Source: Candidatus Binatota bacterium (GTDB taxonomy: Bacteria > Desulfobacterota > Binatia > Bin18). Taken from it: a stretch of DNA of 14,471 bases. Below are positions 1 through 6,047 of this stretch, one piece after another (positions within the stretch are counted from its first letter, which is position 1; each line of letters begins with the position of its first letter). Both the position numbers and the translations under genes were made by a program. The notes beneath the pieces are model-generated. The model ran no database searches, was not told where the DNA came from, and saw only the letters and a program-made list of their open reading frames with translations. The DNA is taken from NCBI GenBank assembly GCA_011523315.1, contig WTHE01000279.1, forward strand, positions 1 to 14,471, in the 5' to 3' direction.

Positions 1-1214
1 TGGACGGCAAGAAGGGACCGGTCTACCTGGACCTGCCCGGCGACATCCTGGCCGGAAAGGTGGAGGAGGATAGCCTGTACTGGCCGCAACAGTATCGGGT
101 CGAGAGCCGGCCGGCCGGCGACCCGGCCCTGATCCGGCGGGCGGTCGAGCTGCTGCGTCAGGCTGCCAAGCCGATCATCGTCACCGGCAGTGGCGTGCTG
201 TGGGCCGAGGCCAACCAGGAGCTGCGGCACTTCGTCGAGGCCACGGGCATTCCGTTCTACACCACCCCGCAGGGGCGGGGCGTGGTGCCCGAAGATCACC
301 AGCGTGCATTTCCGGCCGCCCGCTCCATGGCCTTCCGGGAAGCCGATGTGGTGCTCGTCATCGGCGCTCGGGCCAACTCCATGCTGTCCTTTCTGCGGGC
401 GCCGCGGTTTTCGGCCGAGGCCAAGTTCATCAATGTCAACCTCGACGGCCGCTCCCTCGGCCATAACCGGGGGGTTGAGGTGGGGATTATTGGTGACGCC
501 AAGCTGGTCCTCCAGCAGCTGACCGAGGAGGCGGCCGGCAAGATCGACGGGGCTGAGGAAACGGCCTGGGTCGCCCAGCTGTCGGCCAAGCAGCGCTCAA
601 ACGAAGAACGCTCGGCGCCGCTGCTGCACTCCGACGCCGTACCCGTCCATCCCCTGCGTCTGTGCCAGGAAGTGCGCGAGGTCATCAGCCGCGACACGAT
701 CCTGGTGGTGGACGGACACGAAATCCTCAACTTTGCCCGCCAGTCGATTCCCATTTATGACGTGGGGACGAGCCTGAACGCCGGTCCGCACGGCTGCATG
801 GGCGTTGGCGTCCCGTTCGGCATTGGTGCCAAAGCGGCCCAGCCGGACAAGCCGGTTCTGGTCTTGTCCGGGGATGGAGCGTTTGGCTGGAACGGCATGG
901 AAATGGACTCGGCCATCCGCCACAACCTGCCGATTGTCGTGGTCGTGTCGAACAATGCCGGCTTTACCTCGCGCCAGACCGGTCGGGCGACCGCCAGTGG
1001 CCTGGGCATGGGCAATGTCGGACGTGAACTCGGCCACCAGCGCTACGATAAAGTCGTCGAGGCGCTGGGCGGCCACGGCGAGTTTGTCGAGAACCCGGCC
1101 GACATCCGCGCTGCGATCGAGCGCGCCATAGCCAGCGGCAAACCGGCCCTGGTCAATGTGTGCACCGACCCCGAAGCGCAGGCAACCACGGATATGGGCT
1201 TTGGCGGATACTAA
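1..1214 (+). CDS. Thiamine-diphosphate-dependent lyase/decarboxylase (oxalyl-CoA decarboxylase / 2-hydroxyacyl-CoA lyase / acetolactate synthase-like), 5' truncated
   Basis: The reading frame is open from base 3 and continues out of the window to the left, so the GTG at 60 is not the true start. About 403 C-terminal residues are present of the roughly 550 usual for the family. The lost part is the N-terminal PYR domain with the catalytic glutamate. The first visible residues (GPVYLDLPGDIL) are the typical end of that domain. A central Rossmann-like domain follows (IIVTGSG, DVVLVIGARAN). The C-terminal cofactor domain has the ThDP/Mg signature GDG, 24 residues, NN (residues 271-273 and 298-299 counted from the GTG at 60). 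Members cleave or form C-C bonds next to a carbonyl using ThDP. The GPHGCMGVGVPFGIGA stretch fits the oxalyl-CoA decarboxylase/2-hydroxyacyl-CoA lyase side of the family, but the substrate cannot be fixed from this fragment. The family is certain, the exact enzyme is not. Confidence 0.9.
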   Translation, partial: DGKKGPVYLDLPGDILAGKVEEDSLYWPQQYRVESRPAGDPALIRRAVELLRQAAKPIIVTGSGVLWAEANQELRHFVEATGIPFYTTPQGRGVVPEDHQRAFPAARSMAFREADVVLVIGARANSMLSFLRAPRFSAEAKFINVNLDGRSLGHNRGVEVGIIGDAKLVLQQLTEEAAGKIDGAEETAWVAQLSAKQRSNEERSAPLLHSDAVPVHPLRLCQEVREVISRDTILVVDGHEILNFARQSIPIYDVGTSLNAGPHGCMGVGVPFGIGAKAAQPDKPVLVLSGDGAFGWNGMEMDSAIRHNLPIVVVVSNNAGFTSRQTGRATASGLGMGNVGRELGHQRYDKVVEALGGHGEFVENPADIRAAIERAIASGKPALVNVCTDPEAQATTDMGFGGY

Positions 1215-1220
1215 GAGCGG

Positions 1221-1253
1221 GACGGCGTGCCGCGTCAAGGCGGCACGCCCGTC
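1221..1253 (+). terminator. Strong GC hairpin after the ThDP enzyme gene
   Basis: Seven bases after the TAA stop, GACGGCGTGCCGC (1221-1233) and GCGGCACGCCCGTC (1240-1253) form a 13-bp stem with a single bulged C and a 6-nt loop. No T-run follows, so it is either a weak intrinsic terminator or a 3'-end stabilising hairpin. It separates the ThDP gene from the DUF493 gene. Confidence 0.5.
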
Positions 1254-1294
1254 TGTCTGAAAGAGGAGAGCGGTTTGCAAACAGAGGGAATCCT

Positions 1295-1540
1295 GTGAAG
1301 CCAGAAATCCGGTATCCGTGCCAGTGGTATTACAAAATCATCGGGGCTGACCGACAGCGTATCCTGGACACCATCCCGACCCTGTTTGAGCATTGCGACT
1401 ATCACCTGAGCGAGTCAAACCGCAGCAGAACGGGCAAGTACACGTCCTTCCATTTCTCCCTCCAGGTCCACAGCGAAGAAGAGCGGAATGTGATCTTCAC
1501 CGCCCTCAAGAGCATCCCGACGGTCAAAATCGTCTTCTAG
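1295..1540 (+). CDS. DUF493 (YbeD/UPF0250-like) small protein
   Basis: An 81-residue protein. The frame is open further upstream into the ThDP gene, but the GTG at 1295 is the likely start: AGAGGG lies 6 bases before it, and the protein then begins with the family-like KPEIRYPCQWYYKIIGAD. The pattern of an N-terminal YPC..YYKIIG strand, a mid GKYTSFHFSLQVHSEEE segment and a C-terminal ALKSIPTVKIVF strand matches DUF493 proteins. These are small ferredoxin-like alpha/beta proteins; the family has no settled biochemical role. It converges with the PAP2 gene with only 9 bases between the two stops. Family assignment is by motif pattern only, so it is moderately secure. Confidence 0.75.
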   Translation: MKPEIRYPCQWYYKIIGADRQRILDTIPTLFEHCDYHLSESNRSRTGKYTSFHFSLQVHSEEERNVIFTALKSIPTVKIVF

Positions 1541-1549
1541 GCGCTGCGC

Positions 1550-2671
1550 TCAGGGGCGGGCTATCCGCACTGAGCGAAAGGCCACGGTCTGCTGTTCGGG
1601 GCCGGCCGGCGGAAAATCCGGTCCGACCCGAAACCGTACCTCGTTCTCGCCGGCCACGACCCAAGCCGGATCCAGCCACAGCTCATACTCCCGCCAGCCC
1701 CGGTACAGCAGCTGGCGGTCGACCAGATGGCCGTTGATCAGAACGCTCAGCGGGTAGCACGTTTCGGTCCGGGCGTGGACAAAGGGGCGGGCGGCAAAGC
1801 GCAGCAGATAGGCGCCGGGCTGAGCCTGTCCCTGCCCCAGCCCGGCCTCGCCGCGTTTCATCCAGGTAATCGGCCCGGCCGGCTCGCGGCTCTGCGCGCC
1901 CCAGGCGCCGGCCAGGCTGAGGTGTTGCTTAGCGACGCCAAAGGAAATCCGAGCCACTGGCTCGGCCTCGGCTGTCCGCACCGAGGGCAGGTTCAGGCTG
2001 GCCTGAGGAAAGAATAAAACAACCGGGTAGCAGGCCAACAGGCCCACGCTCCAGGCCAGAGCCGAGCGGGAAATGGGAAGCCGGGCTGGCCGCGAGAGGC
2101 CGAAGCTGAGCCAGGCGGCGCCGAGCAACACCGTCCCGACCACGTCGAGCAGCCAGTGGTGGCCGAAGTAGACGCGCTGCCAGACGATCAGGGCCGACAG
2201 GACGACGCACAGCCCGGTTCCGCCGTGCCGTAGCCCGGCGTTCCAACCGGAGCGCCGGGCCAGAAAAATGAACACGCCGCTCATCAGCAGGGCGGCGCTG
2301 ACATGACCGCTGGGAAAGCTGTTGCCGACCAGGCTGGGAGTCAGGACGCTGGGCCGGGCGCGTTCCAGGCCGGTCTTCAGCAGCTCACACAGGAACAGGC
2401 CGCCACCGATCACCCAGCTGGCCCGCCACGCCTCGGCCCACTGGCGACGGAGGTATAAGACCGCGACCGGGACGCCGCCCAGGATCAACAGACCCATCAG
2501 CGGCAGATGTTTGAGCAGACTGGCCAGATAATCGGCCCGACACGAGCGCAGGGTTTGCACCCAGCGATAGGCGGCCGCGTCGAGGCCGATCAGCCACGGC
2601 AGACACACCAACTCGCACACGGCGAGTCCCAGGCAGACGAGGGAGAAGCGGGTCGCAAACTGAGGTGTCAC
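1550..2671 (-). CDS. PAP2-family membrane phosphatase with C-terminal beta-sandwich-like domain
   Basis: A 373-residue protein from a GTG start at 2671. The open frame reaches further upstream, but that part overlaps the preceding gene and has no start codon close to it. The three PAP2 phosphatase motifs are complete: K99-x6-R106-P107 (KTGLERARP), PSGH 120-123, and R166-x5-H172-x3-D176 (RVYFGHHWLLD). Several hydrophobic segments span about residues 10-30, 55-75, 85-97, 125-140, 153-165, 177-190 and 205-222, giving the usual six-helix core. Such enzymes remove phosphate from lipid phosphates (phosphatidic acid, undecaprenyl-PP) at the membrane surface. Residues about 231-373 are a soluble extension with a beta-rich pattern (YLLRFAARPF, LSVLINGHLV, WREYELWLDPAWVV, GENEVRFRV) resembling galactose-binding-like domains. 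The start lies 13 bases after the ferritin-like gene's stop, so the two are probably one operon. No clear ribosome site is visible. Confidence 0.88.
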   Translation of the reverse strand: MTPQFATRFSLVCLGLAVCELVCLPWLIGLDAAAYRWVQTLRSCRADYLASLLKHLPLMGLLILGGVPVAVLYLRRQWAEAWRASWVIGGGLFLCELLKTGLERARPSVLTPSLVGNSFPSGHVSAALLMSGVFIFLARRSGWNAGLRHGGTGLCVVLSALIVWQRVYFGHHWLLDVVGTVLLGAAWLSFGLSRPARLPISRSALAWSVGLLACYPVVLFFPQASLNLPSVRTAEAEPVARISFGVAKQHLSLAGAWGAQSREPAGPITWMKRGEAGLGQGQAQPGAYLLRFAARPFVHARTETCYPLSVLINGHLVDRQLLYRGWREYELWLDPAWVVAGENEVRFRVGPDFPPAGPEQQTVAFRSVRIARP

Positions 2672-2684
2672 CAGTCCGAACCAG

Positions 2685-3131
2685 CTAGCGCTGATGTCTT
2701 CCTGGGAGATCGGTCGCCACCGACAGCTTGATGGCCTCGGCTCGGGCCCACTCCATATTGTGGCGATGGCGGTTAGCCATTTCCTTGAGAAAGGCGGCAA
2801 TGTCGGGGGGTGGGTTGAGGGCCAGGACCTGCTCGACCTTGCGGGCAACCCAGGCCTGTCCCTGGGACAGCAGATTGATCTGGTCGGCCAGACTGCTGAG
2901 CCGCAGGACCTTGTCGGCAAAGTCGCCGGTTTCGGTCGAGGGCGTTCCGCCGTGCAGGCGGATCAAGCCTTCGAGGATGGCGGTGTCGCTCACCTCAACA
3001 TCGGTGAAGTTGACCAGCAACGCGCTGACCTCGGAGTCGGACGTCTCTTGGCCCATCGCGTCGAGCAGTTGGTGGCCGGCGCGTTCTGCTTCGAGCAGCC
3101 GATTGAGAAGAGCTTCGAGTTGAGAATCCAT
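2685..3131 (-). CDS. Small ferritin-like (possibly DUF6306-type) helical protein
   Basis: A 148-residue, predominantly helical and acidic protein. I chose the ATG at 3131, with AGAGG 7 bases upstream; the adjacent GTG at 3134 is the alternative. It begins with LLNRLLEAERAGHQLL and ends with EMANRHRHNMEWARAEAIKL. The spaced Glu and His residues (E in LEAERAG, E in VEVSD, HRHNMEW) look like a four-helix ferritin-type bundle, and I recall a similar pattern in DUF6306 proteins. Whether it binds metal cannot be told from the sequence. It leads a probable two-gene operon with the PAP2 phosphatase. Its ribosome site (3139-3143 on the plus strand) lies in a decayed palindromic element, so element insertion may have remodelled its leader. 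Confidence 0.7.
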   Translation of the reverse strand: MDSQLEALLNRLLEAERAGHQLLDAMGQETSDSEVSALLVNFTDVEVSDTAILEGLIRLHGGTPSTETGDFADKVLRLSSLADQINLLSQGQAWVARKVEQVLALNPPPDIAAFLKEMANRHRHNMEWARAEAIKLSVATDLPGRHQR

Positions 3132-3135
3132 CACA

Positions 3136-3185
3136 CTGCCTCTGGAATACTTTCTTGCGGGGAATTGGTCATCACCGACGGCTTT
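3136..3185 (+). repeat. Palindromic element copy P1 (decayed left arm)
   Basis: The loop (3152-3170) matches the loop of the neighbouring copy P2 at 14 of 19 positions. The right arm (3171-3185, ATCACCGACGGCTTT) matches P2's right arm at 12 of 15. The left half is no longer complementary. It abuts P2 directly, forming a tandem. The start region and ribosome site of the ferritin-like gene fall in its left half. Confidence 0.55.
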
Positions 3186-3236
3186 GAAAGCTCTCGGTGA
3201 TCTCTTCCGAGGGATCGGTCATTACCGAGAGCTTTT
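3186..3236 (+). repeat. Palindromic element copy P2
   Basis: Arms 3186-3201 and 3221-3236 pair at all 16 positions: 14 Watson-Crick pairs and two G-T. They enclose a 19-nt loop with its own inner 7-bp hairpin (GATCTCT with GGGGATC-like partner, 3199-3216). A run of six T (3233-3238) at the right end makes it look like an intrinsic terminator for plus-strand transcripts. It lies between the divergent ferritin-like and SnoaL-like genes. Confidence 0.8.
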
Positions 3237-3322
3237 TTACCACCACCGCTCGGACCAAAGCAAGCTGGGCGGGAGCGGAAAAAAATGCTAGGACGGCGGT
3301 ATCAACAGTAAGGAGGGACGCC

Positions 3323-3751
3323 ATGACGACGGTTCTGGAAGAGAAAGATGCCATTCACGAGACGATTGCCAATTACTGCTTCCACTTTGATGGCGGCGAG
3401 TTTGACGAGTGGGTGGACCTGTTTGCCGAGGACGGCCGGTTTGACGCCGGCGCCAACGGGGTTCAGGAGGGCAAAGAGGCGCTGCGCGCTTTTGTGCGGG
3501 CCATCCCGGGTCGGGTGCCGATGAAAGACGGCGCGCCCCTGGTCAAGCACTGCGTGATGAATGAGATCATCAAGGTCAACGGCGAGGAAGCCACGGCCAA
3601 GAGCTATATCGTGGTCGTGCGTTCCAAGGGCGAGAGCGCCCTGGTGAACGGCTTGGCCGGCCGCTACGAAGACACCCTGGTCAAGCAGGGCGACCGCTGG
3701 CTGTTCAAGACCCGCAAGGTCCACTTCGATCTGATGGGCGATATGAGCTAG
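3323..3751 (+). CDS. SnoaL-like (NTF2-fold) protein
   Basis: A 142-residue protein with a strong ribosome site (AGGAGGG ending 5 bases before the ATG). The N-terminus (EEKDAIHETIANYCFHFDGGEFDEWVDLFAEDGRFDA) is the typical helical start and first strand of SnoaL_4-type NTF2-fold proteins, and residues around VNGLAGRYEDTLVKQGDRWLFKTRKVHFDL form the closing strands. Family members include polyketide cyclases, dehydratases, ring-hydroxylating dioxygenase small subunits and many unassigned proteins, so no substrate can be given. The gene is single. It is preceded by the P1-P2 tandem element, about 85 bases before its start, and converges with the thiamine-binding gene through a shared hairpin. Confidence 0.85.
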   Translation: MTTVLEEKDAIHETIANYCFHFDGGEFDEWVDLFAEDGRFDAGANGVQEGKEALRAFVRAIPGRVPMKDGAPLVKHCVMNEIIKVNGEEATAKSYIVVVRSKGESALVNGLAGRYEDTLVKQGDRWLFKTRKVHFDLMGDMS

Positions 3752-3786
3752 GCCGGCAGGCTGAGCCGGGGTTTCAGCCCGCCGGC
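3752..3786. terminator. Bidirectional hairpin between convergent genes
   Basis: GCCGGCAGGCTGA (3752-3764) pairs with TCAGCCCGCCGGC (3774-3786), giving 12 pairs with one A/C mismatch and a 9-nt loop. It starts right after the SnoaL gene stop and overlaps the last codons and stop of the thiamine-binding gene. There is no T-run on either side. It probably protects or ends both transcripts. Confidence 0.55.
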
Positions 3787-4139
3787 TCGGCCATCTTGCG
3801 GACAACGCTCGACACTTTGTCGGCCATGGTCTGTACGCGGTCGGTCCGGGTGCCGATCTTCAGGCTGGTCGAGATCCGTGGCGCGCCCATATCATGGACC
3901 ACCTCGTGGCAGCGCTTGACAAAGGGAATCGTGATCTCCTTGGGATTCTTTTTGTTATCACGATTCCCTTTGATGGCTGTAAAGACGGTATCCCACTCGC
4001 CCTCGATGTTTGTCCCATAGGCGTGCAGCTGGGTTGTCAGGCCGGCTTCCTGAAGAATGCGCTGGCAGGCGGCGACGTGGGCTGAGACCGACACGCCCAC
4101 CCCGACCGGGACGACACACAGGTCTGCGATGACTTTCAT
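3774..4139 (-). CDS. MTH1187/UPF0045 thiamine-binding protein carrying an in-frame palindromic insertion
   Basis: A 121-residue protein from the ATG at 4139, with GGAGG 6 bases upstream. The pattern (ADLCVVPVGVGVSVSAHVAACQ, GLTTQLHAYGTNIEGEWD, HEVVHDMGAPRISTSLKIGTRTD, DKVSSVVRKM) is that of the MTH1187/YkoF-like ferredoxin-fold proteins that bind thiamine and related compounds in the cytoplasm. The usual length is about 100 residues. The extra 18 residues (58-75, GNRDNKKNPKEITIPFVK) split the motif that normally reads AIK-RCHEV. They are encoded by a perfect 16-bp inverted repeat (copy P3). Removing 54 bases restores AIKRCHEVVH exactly. The insertion is hydrophilic and probably sits in a surface loop, so the protein may still fold. 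The adjacent divergent gene is an enoyl-CoA hydratase; I see no thiamine riboswitch. Confidence 0.9.
   Translation of the reverse strand: MKVIADLCVVPVGVGVSVSAHVAACQRILQEAGLTTQLHAYGTNIEGEWDTVFTAIKGNRDNKKNPKEITIPFVKRCHEVVHDMGAPRISTSLKIGTRTDRVQTMADKVSSVVRKMAEPAG
3920..3972 (+). repeat. Palindromic element copy P3, inside a coding sequence
   Basis: Perfect 16-bp arms CAAAGGGAATCGTGAT (3920-3935) and its exact complement (3957-3972) flank a 21-nt loop (3936-3956) that matches the P4 loop at 13 of 21 positions. TTGA occurs just before the left arm (3916-3919) and again at the right edge (3970-3973), a possible 4-bp target duplication. It is read in frame by the thiamine-binding protein gene on the minus strand. 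Confidence 0.88.
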
Positions 4140-4174
4140 TGCTGGCCTCCTTGGTGTTGCCAGGGACTGTAGCA

Positions 4175-4227
4175 CAGAGGGAAACGTGATGTCCTGTGGG
4201 ACCTATCTGTTATCACGTTTTGTTGTC
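4175..4227 (+). repeat. Palindromic element copy P4
   Basis: Arms 4175-4190 and 4212-4227 pair at 13 of 16 positions (11 Watson-Crick, two G-T). The inner nine, AAACGTGAT with ATCACGTTT, are perfect. The 21-nt loop has the same length as P3's and shares 13 bases with it, including the TCCT and CTGTT-like ends. It lies between the divergent thiamine-binding and enoyl-CoA hydratase genes, 20-35 bases upstream of the latter's ribosome site. Confidence 0.75.
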
Positions 4228-4264
4228 GCAGAGTTTTCCAACTGTCCCAGAAAGGAGCCCGACG

Positions 4265-5089
4265 ATGGCATACCAGACGCTGACGCTTGCGCGGAACGAG
4301 GCCGTCCTGACCCTGACCGTCAATCGGCCCGAGGTGCTGAACGCCCAGAGCCGTATCATGCTCGAGGAGTTTGATCAGGCCATGGCCCAGGCCGCAGAGG
4401 ACGATGCGGTCAAGGTGGTCATTGTGGCCGGCGCCGGCGAGCATTTTTCGGCCGGCCACGATATCGGCAGCCCGCAGGAGCTGGCCGACCAGCGCCAGCG
4501 GCCCATGAAAAAAGGGACCGCCCACGAATATCAACGGACCTGGCAGCTGTACTTTGAAAACACCCTGCGCTGGCGCGATTTTCCAAAGCCGACCATCGCC
4601 CAGGTGCAGGGTTACTGCATCATGGGCGGCCTGATGCTGGCCTCGGCGTGTGACCTGATTATTGCTGCGGACGACGCCAAGTTTTGTGACCGCACGGTGC
4701 GCTGGGCGGGCGCTCACGTGCAGTATTTCAGTCTGCCGTGGGATATCGGCTTCCGCAAAGCCAAGGAGCAGCTGTTCACCGGCGACTGGCTGACCGCCCA
4801 CGAGGCCGAGCGCAGAGGGCTGGTGAACCGGGTCGTGTCCCGCGACACGCTGGCCCAGGAAACCATGGCGCTGGCCCAGCGCATTGCCCTGCAAGACGCG
4901 TTCGCCCTACGCACGGCAAAGTTCGCCATCAACCAGATGCAGGACGAGATGGGGTTTCGGACCGGCGTCACGGGCGCCTTTCAGACCTATGCGCTGACCC
5001 GGGTGTACCGTCTGGAGCAGGGCGAGGACAGCCTGGCCGGCGCCCAGCGGGCCAAGACGCGCGACGAGGCGTTTGGCGATCATCGCTGA
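4265..5089 (+). CDS. Enoyl-CoA hydratase/isomerase family protein
   Basis: A 274-residue crotonase-fold protein. The start is the ATG at 4265, with AAGGAG 7 bases upstream. The two oxyanion-hole segments that hold the CoA thioester are present: SAGHDI at 62-67 and CIMGG at 118-122. The usual first catalytic glutamate region (a PEVKLG.IPGAGG-like motif) is replaced by FCDRTVRWAGAHVQYFSLPWDIG (140-162). The latter resembles a subgroup with an HPWELGPRKAKE-type motif often annotated as EchA in high-GC bacteria. So it binds an acyl-CoA, but classic hydratase activity is not assured; isomerase, hydrolase or another crotonase reaction is possible. It appears monocistronic. The upstream ThDP gene could belong to the same CoA metabolism, but that is inference. 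Confidence 0.88.
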   Translation: MAYQTLTLARNEAVLTLTVNRPEVLNAQSRIMLEEFDQAMAQAAEDDAVKVVIVAGAGEHFSAGHDIGSPQELADQRQRPMKKGTAHEYQRTWQLYFENTLRWRDFPKPTIAQVQGYCIMGGLMLASACDLIIAADDAKFCDRTVRWAGAHVQYFSLPWDIGFRKAKEQLFTGDWLTAHEAERRGLVNRVVSRDTLAQETMALAQRIALQDAFALRTAKFAINQMQDEMGFRTGVTGAFQTYALTRVYRLEQGEDSLAGAQRAKTRDEAFGDHR

Positions 5090-5103
5090 CGGATGAACGT
5101 TGC

Positions 5104-5125
5104 GGGGGCGACAATCGTCGCTCCC
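5104..5125. terminator. Hairpin between convergent genes
   Basis: GGGGGCGAC (5104-5112) and GTCGCTCCC (5117-5125) form a 9-bp stem with one G-T pair and an AATC loop, 15 bases after the enoyl-CoA hydratase stop and 32 bases before the ThuA gene's stop. There is no T-run. It is likely a shared 3'-end structure. Confidence 0.45.
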
Positions 5126-5156
5126 CAGTTGGCGTCCTGCTCGGAATCCGGTCCGC

Positions 5157-5990
5157 CTAGACGGCCGGAGCGCTCCCCCAGGCGATGCCGTTGCGCACCA
5201 GCTGCGCAAACGCGGCGGTCTCCCACGAACCCCGAAACGAGACCGGAGTCGTGCCCGACTCCTCCACACTGGCATCGACAAAGGGCTGGACATTGTTGAG
5301 CGGTGAGTGACAGTGACCGAGGGCGATATAGGCAACCCCGCCCTTGCCGATGTCCCGCGTATAGCCCAGCACTCGTGTCTTGCCGTCCGGCAGCAGGGCG
5401 GTGTCGGCGTCGTACACAAAGCCGAAGCCGGGGGGCGACGGATCGGCCGGCAGCTGGGTGGTCAGCAGGATCTGACTGCTGGCCGGCTCTTGCAGCTCAA
5501 TCAGATACAGCTCGTCCGTCACCTCAAAAGACGCCGGCAGCCCGTGTGTCAGCAGGTGGTCCTGCTGGGCAACCTCGACTCGGAACTTGCACAACGGCGG
5601 GTGGTTGAGAAAGAAACTGCCCAACACGGCGTGGTGGCTGGTCTTGACCATTTTGCGAACGCGCCGGTCGTCTCCAACCGGAGCGGCTCGGCCGCCGCTG
5701 GTGCCGTGCAGCCCCAGCCAGCGCCCGCCATCCTCCAGCCACTGCTGCATGATGGGGCTCTGTTCGTCGTTCAGGTGCGGACCGGCCACATAGGTAATGA
5801 CCAGCTGACAGGACGGCAGCCACTTGGCCAGATCGCTGAAATCGTTGCCGACGGTGGTCGTCAGATTCGGGGTTTCGCCCAGCAGTTGCAGAAGACGCAG
5901 GCGGGCGTAGTCCATATCATGTCCGGCGGGAGAGCCGGCCGGATAGCCGCCGGTAATCAGGTGGACGCGGGTCGATTGTGCTGTACTCAT
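5157..5990 (-). CDS. ThuA-like domain protein
   Basis: A 277-residue protein with ribosome site AAGGAGG, 8 bases before the ATG at 5990. The class I glutamine-amidotransferase-like ThuA fold is indicated by VHLITGGYPAGSPAGHD at the N-terminus, LVITYVAG (63-70), GGRWLGLHGTSGG (88-100), the family-typical FEVTDELYLIE (155-165) and GGVAYIALGHCHSP (217-230). ThuA-family proteins are linked to trehalose and other sugar metabolism, but many members are uncharacterised. No amidotransferase cysteine nucleophile is evident in the GLHG position, as usual in this family. There is no signal peptide, so it is cytoplasmic. The aldo/keto reductase gene lies 57 bases upstream on the same strand, consistent with one transcript acting on sugars or keto compounds; this pairing is inference. 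Confidence 0.82.
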   Translation of the reverse strand: MSTAQSTRVHLITGGYPAGSPAGHDMDYARLRLLQLLGETPNLTTTVGNDFSDLAKWLPSCQLVITYVAGPHLNDEQSPIMQQWLEDGGRWLGLHGTSGGRAAPVGDDRRVRKMVKTSHHAVLGSFFLNHPPLCKFRVEVAQQDHLLTHGLPASFEVTDELYLIELQEPASSQILLTTQLPADPSPPGFGFVYDADTALLPDGKTRVLGYTRDIGKGGVAYIALGHCHSPLNNVQPFVDASVEESGTTPVSFRGSWETAAFAQLVRNGIAWGSAPAV

Positions 5991-6047
5991 CGTGAATCCC
6001 TCCTTGGGCCGTTATGTTCCTAGCCGAAGCTGCCTGTTCCAGTTGGC

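Noticed and set aside
597..1280. A 227-codon minus-strand open frame opposite the ThDP enzyme
   Set aside because: The plus strand encodes the GDG...NN cofactor motif here; the antisense product has no recognisable features.
3136..4227. CRISPR-like array made of P1 to P4
   Set aside because: Spacing is irregular (0, about 680 and 200 bases), arm sequences differ, and there are no spacers of constant length or cas genes.
5988..6035. Possible further palindromic element at the ThuA start (shares ATCGTGA, CTCCTTGGG and GTTAT with P3)
   Set aside because: The arms are not complementary, and the shared CTCCTT is explained by the gene's own ribosome site read on the other strand. It could be a decayed copy, but this is not supportable.
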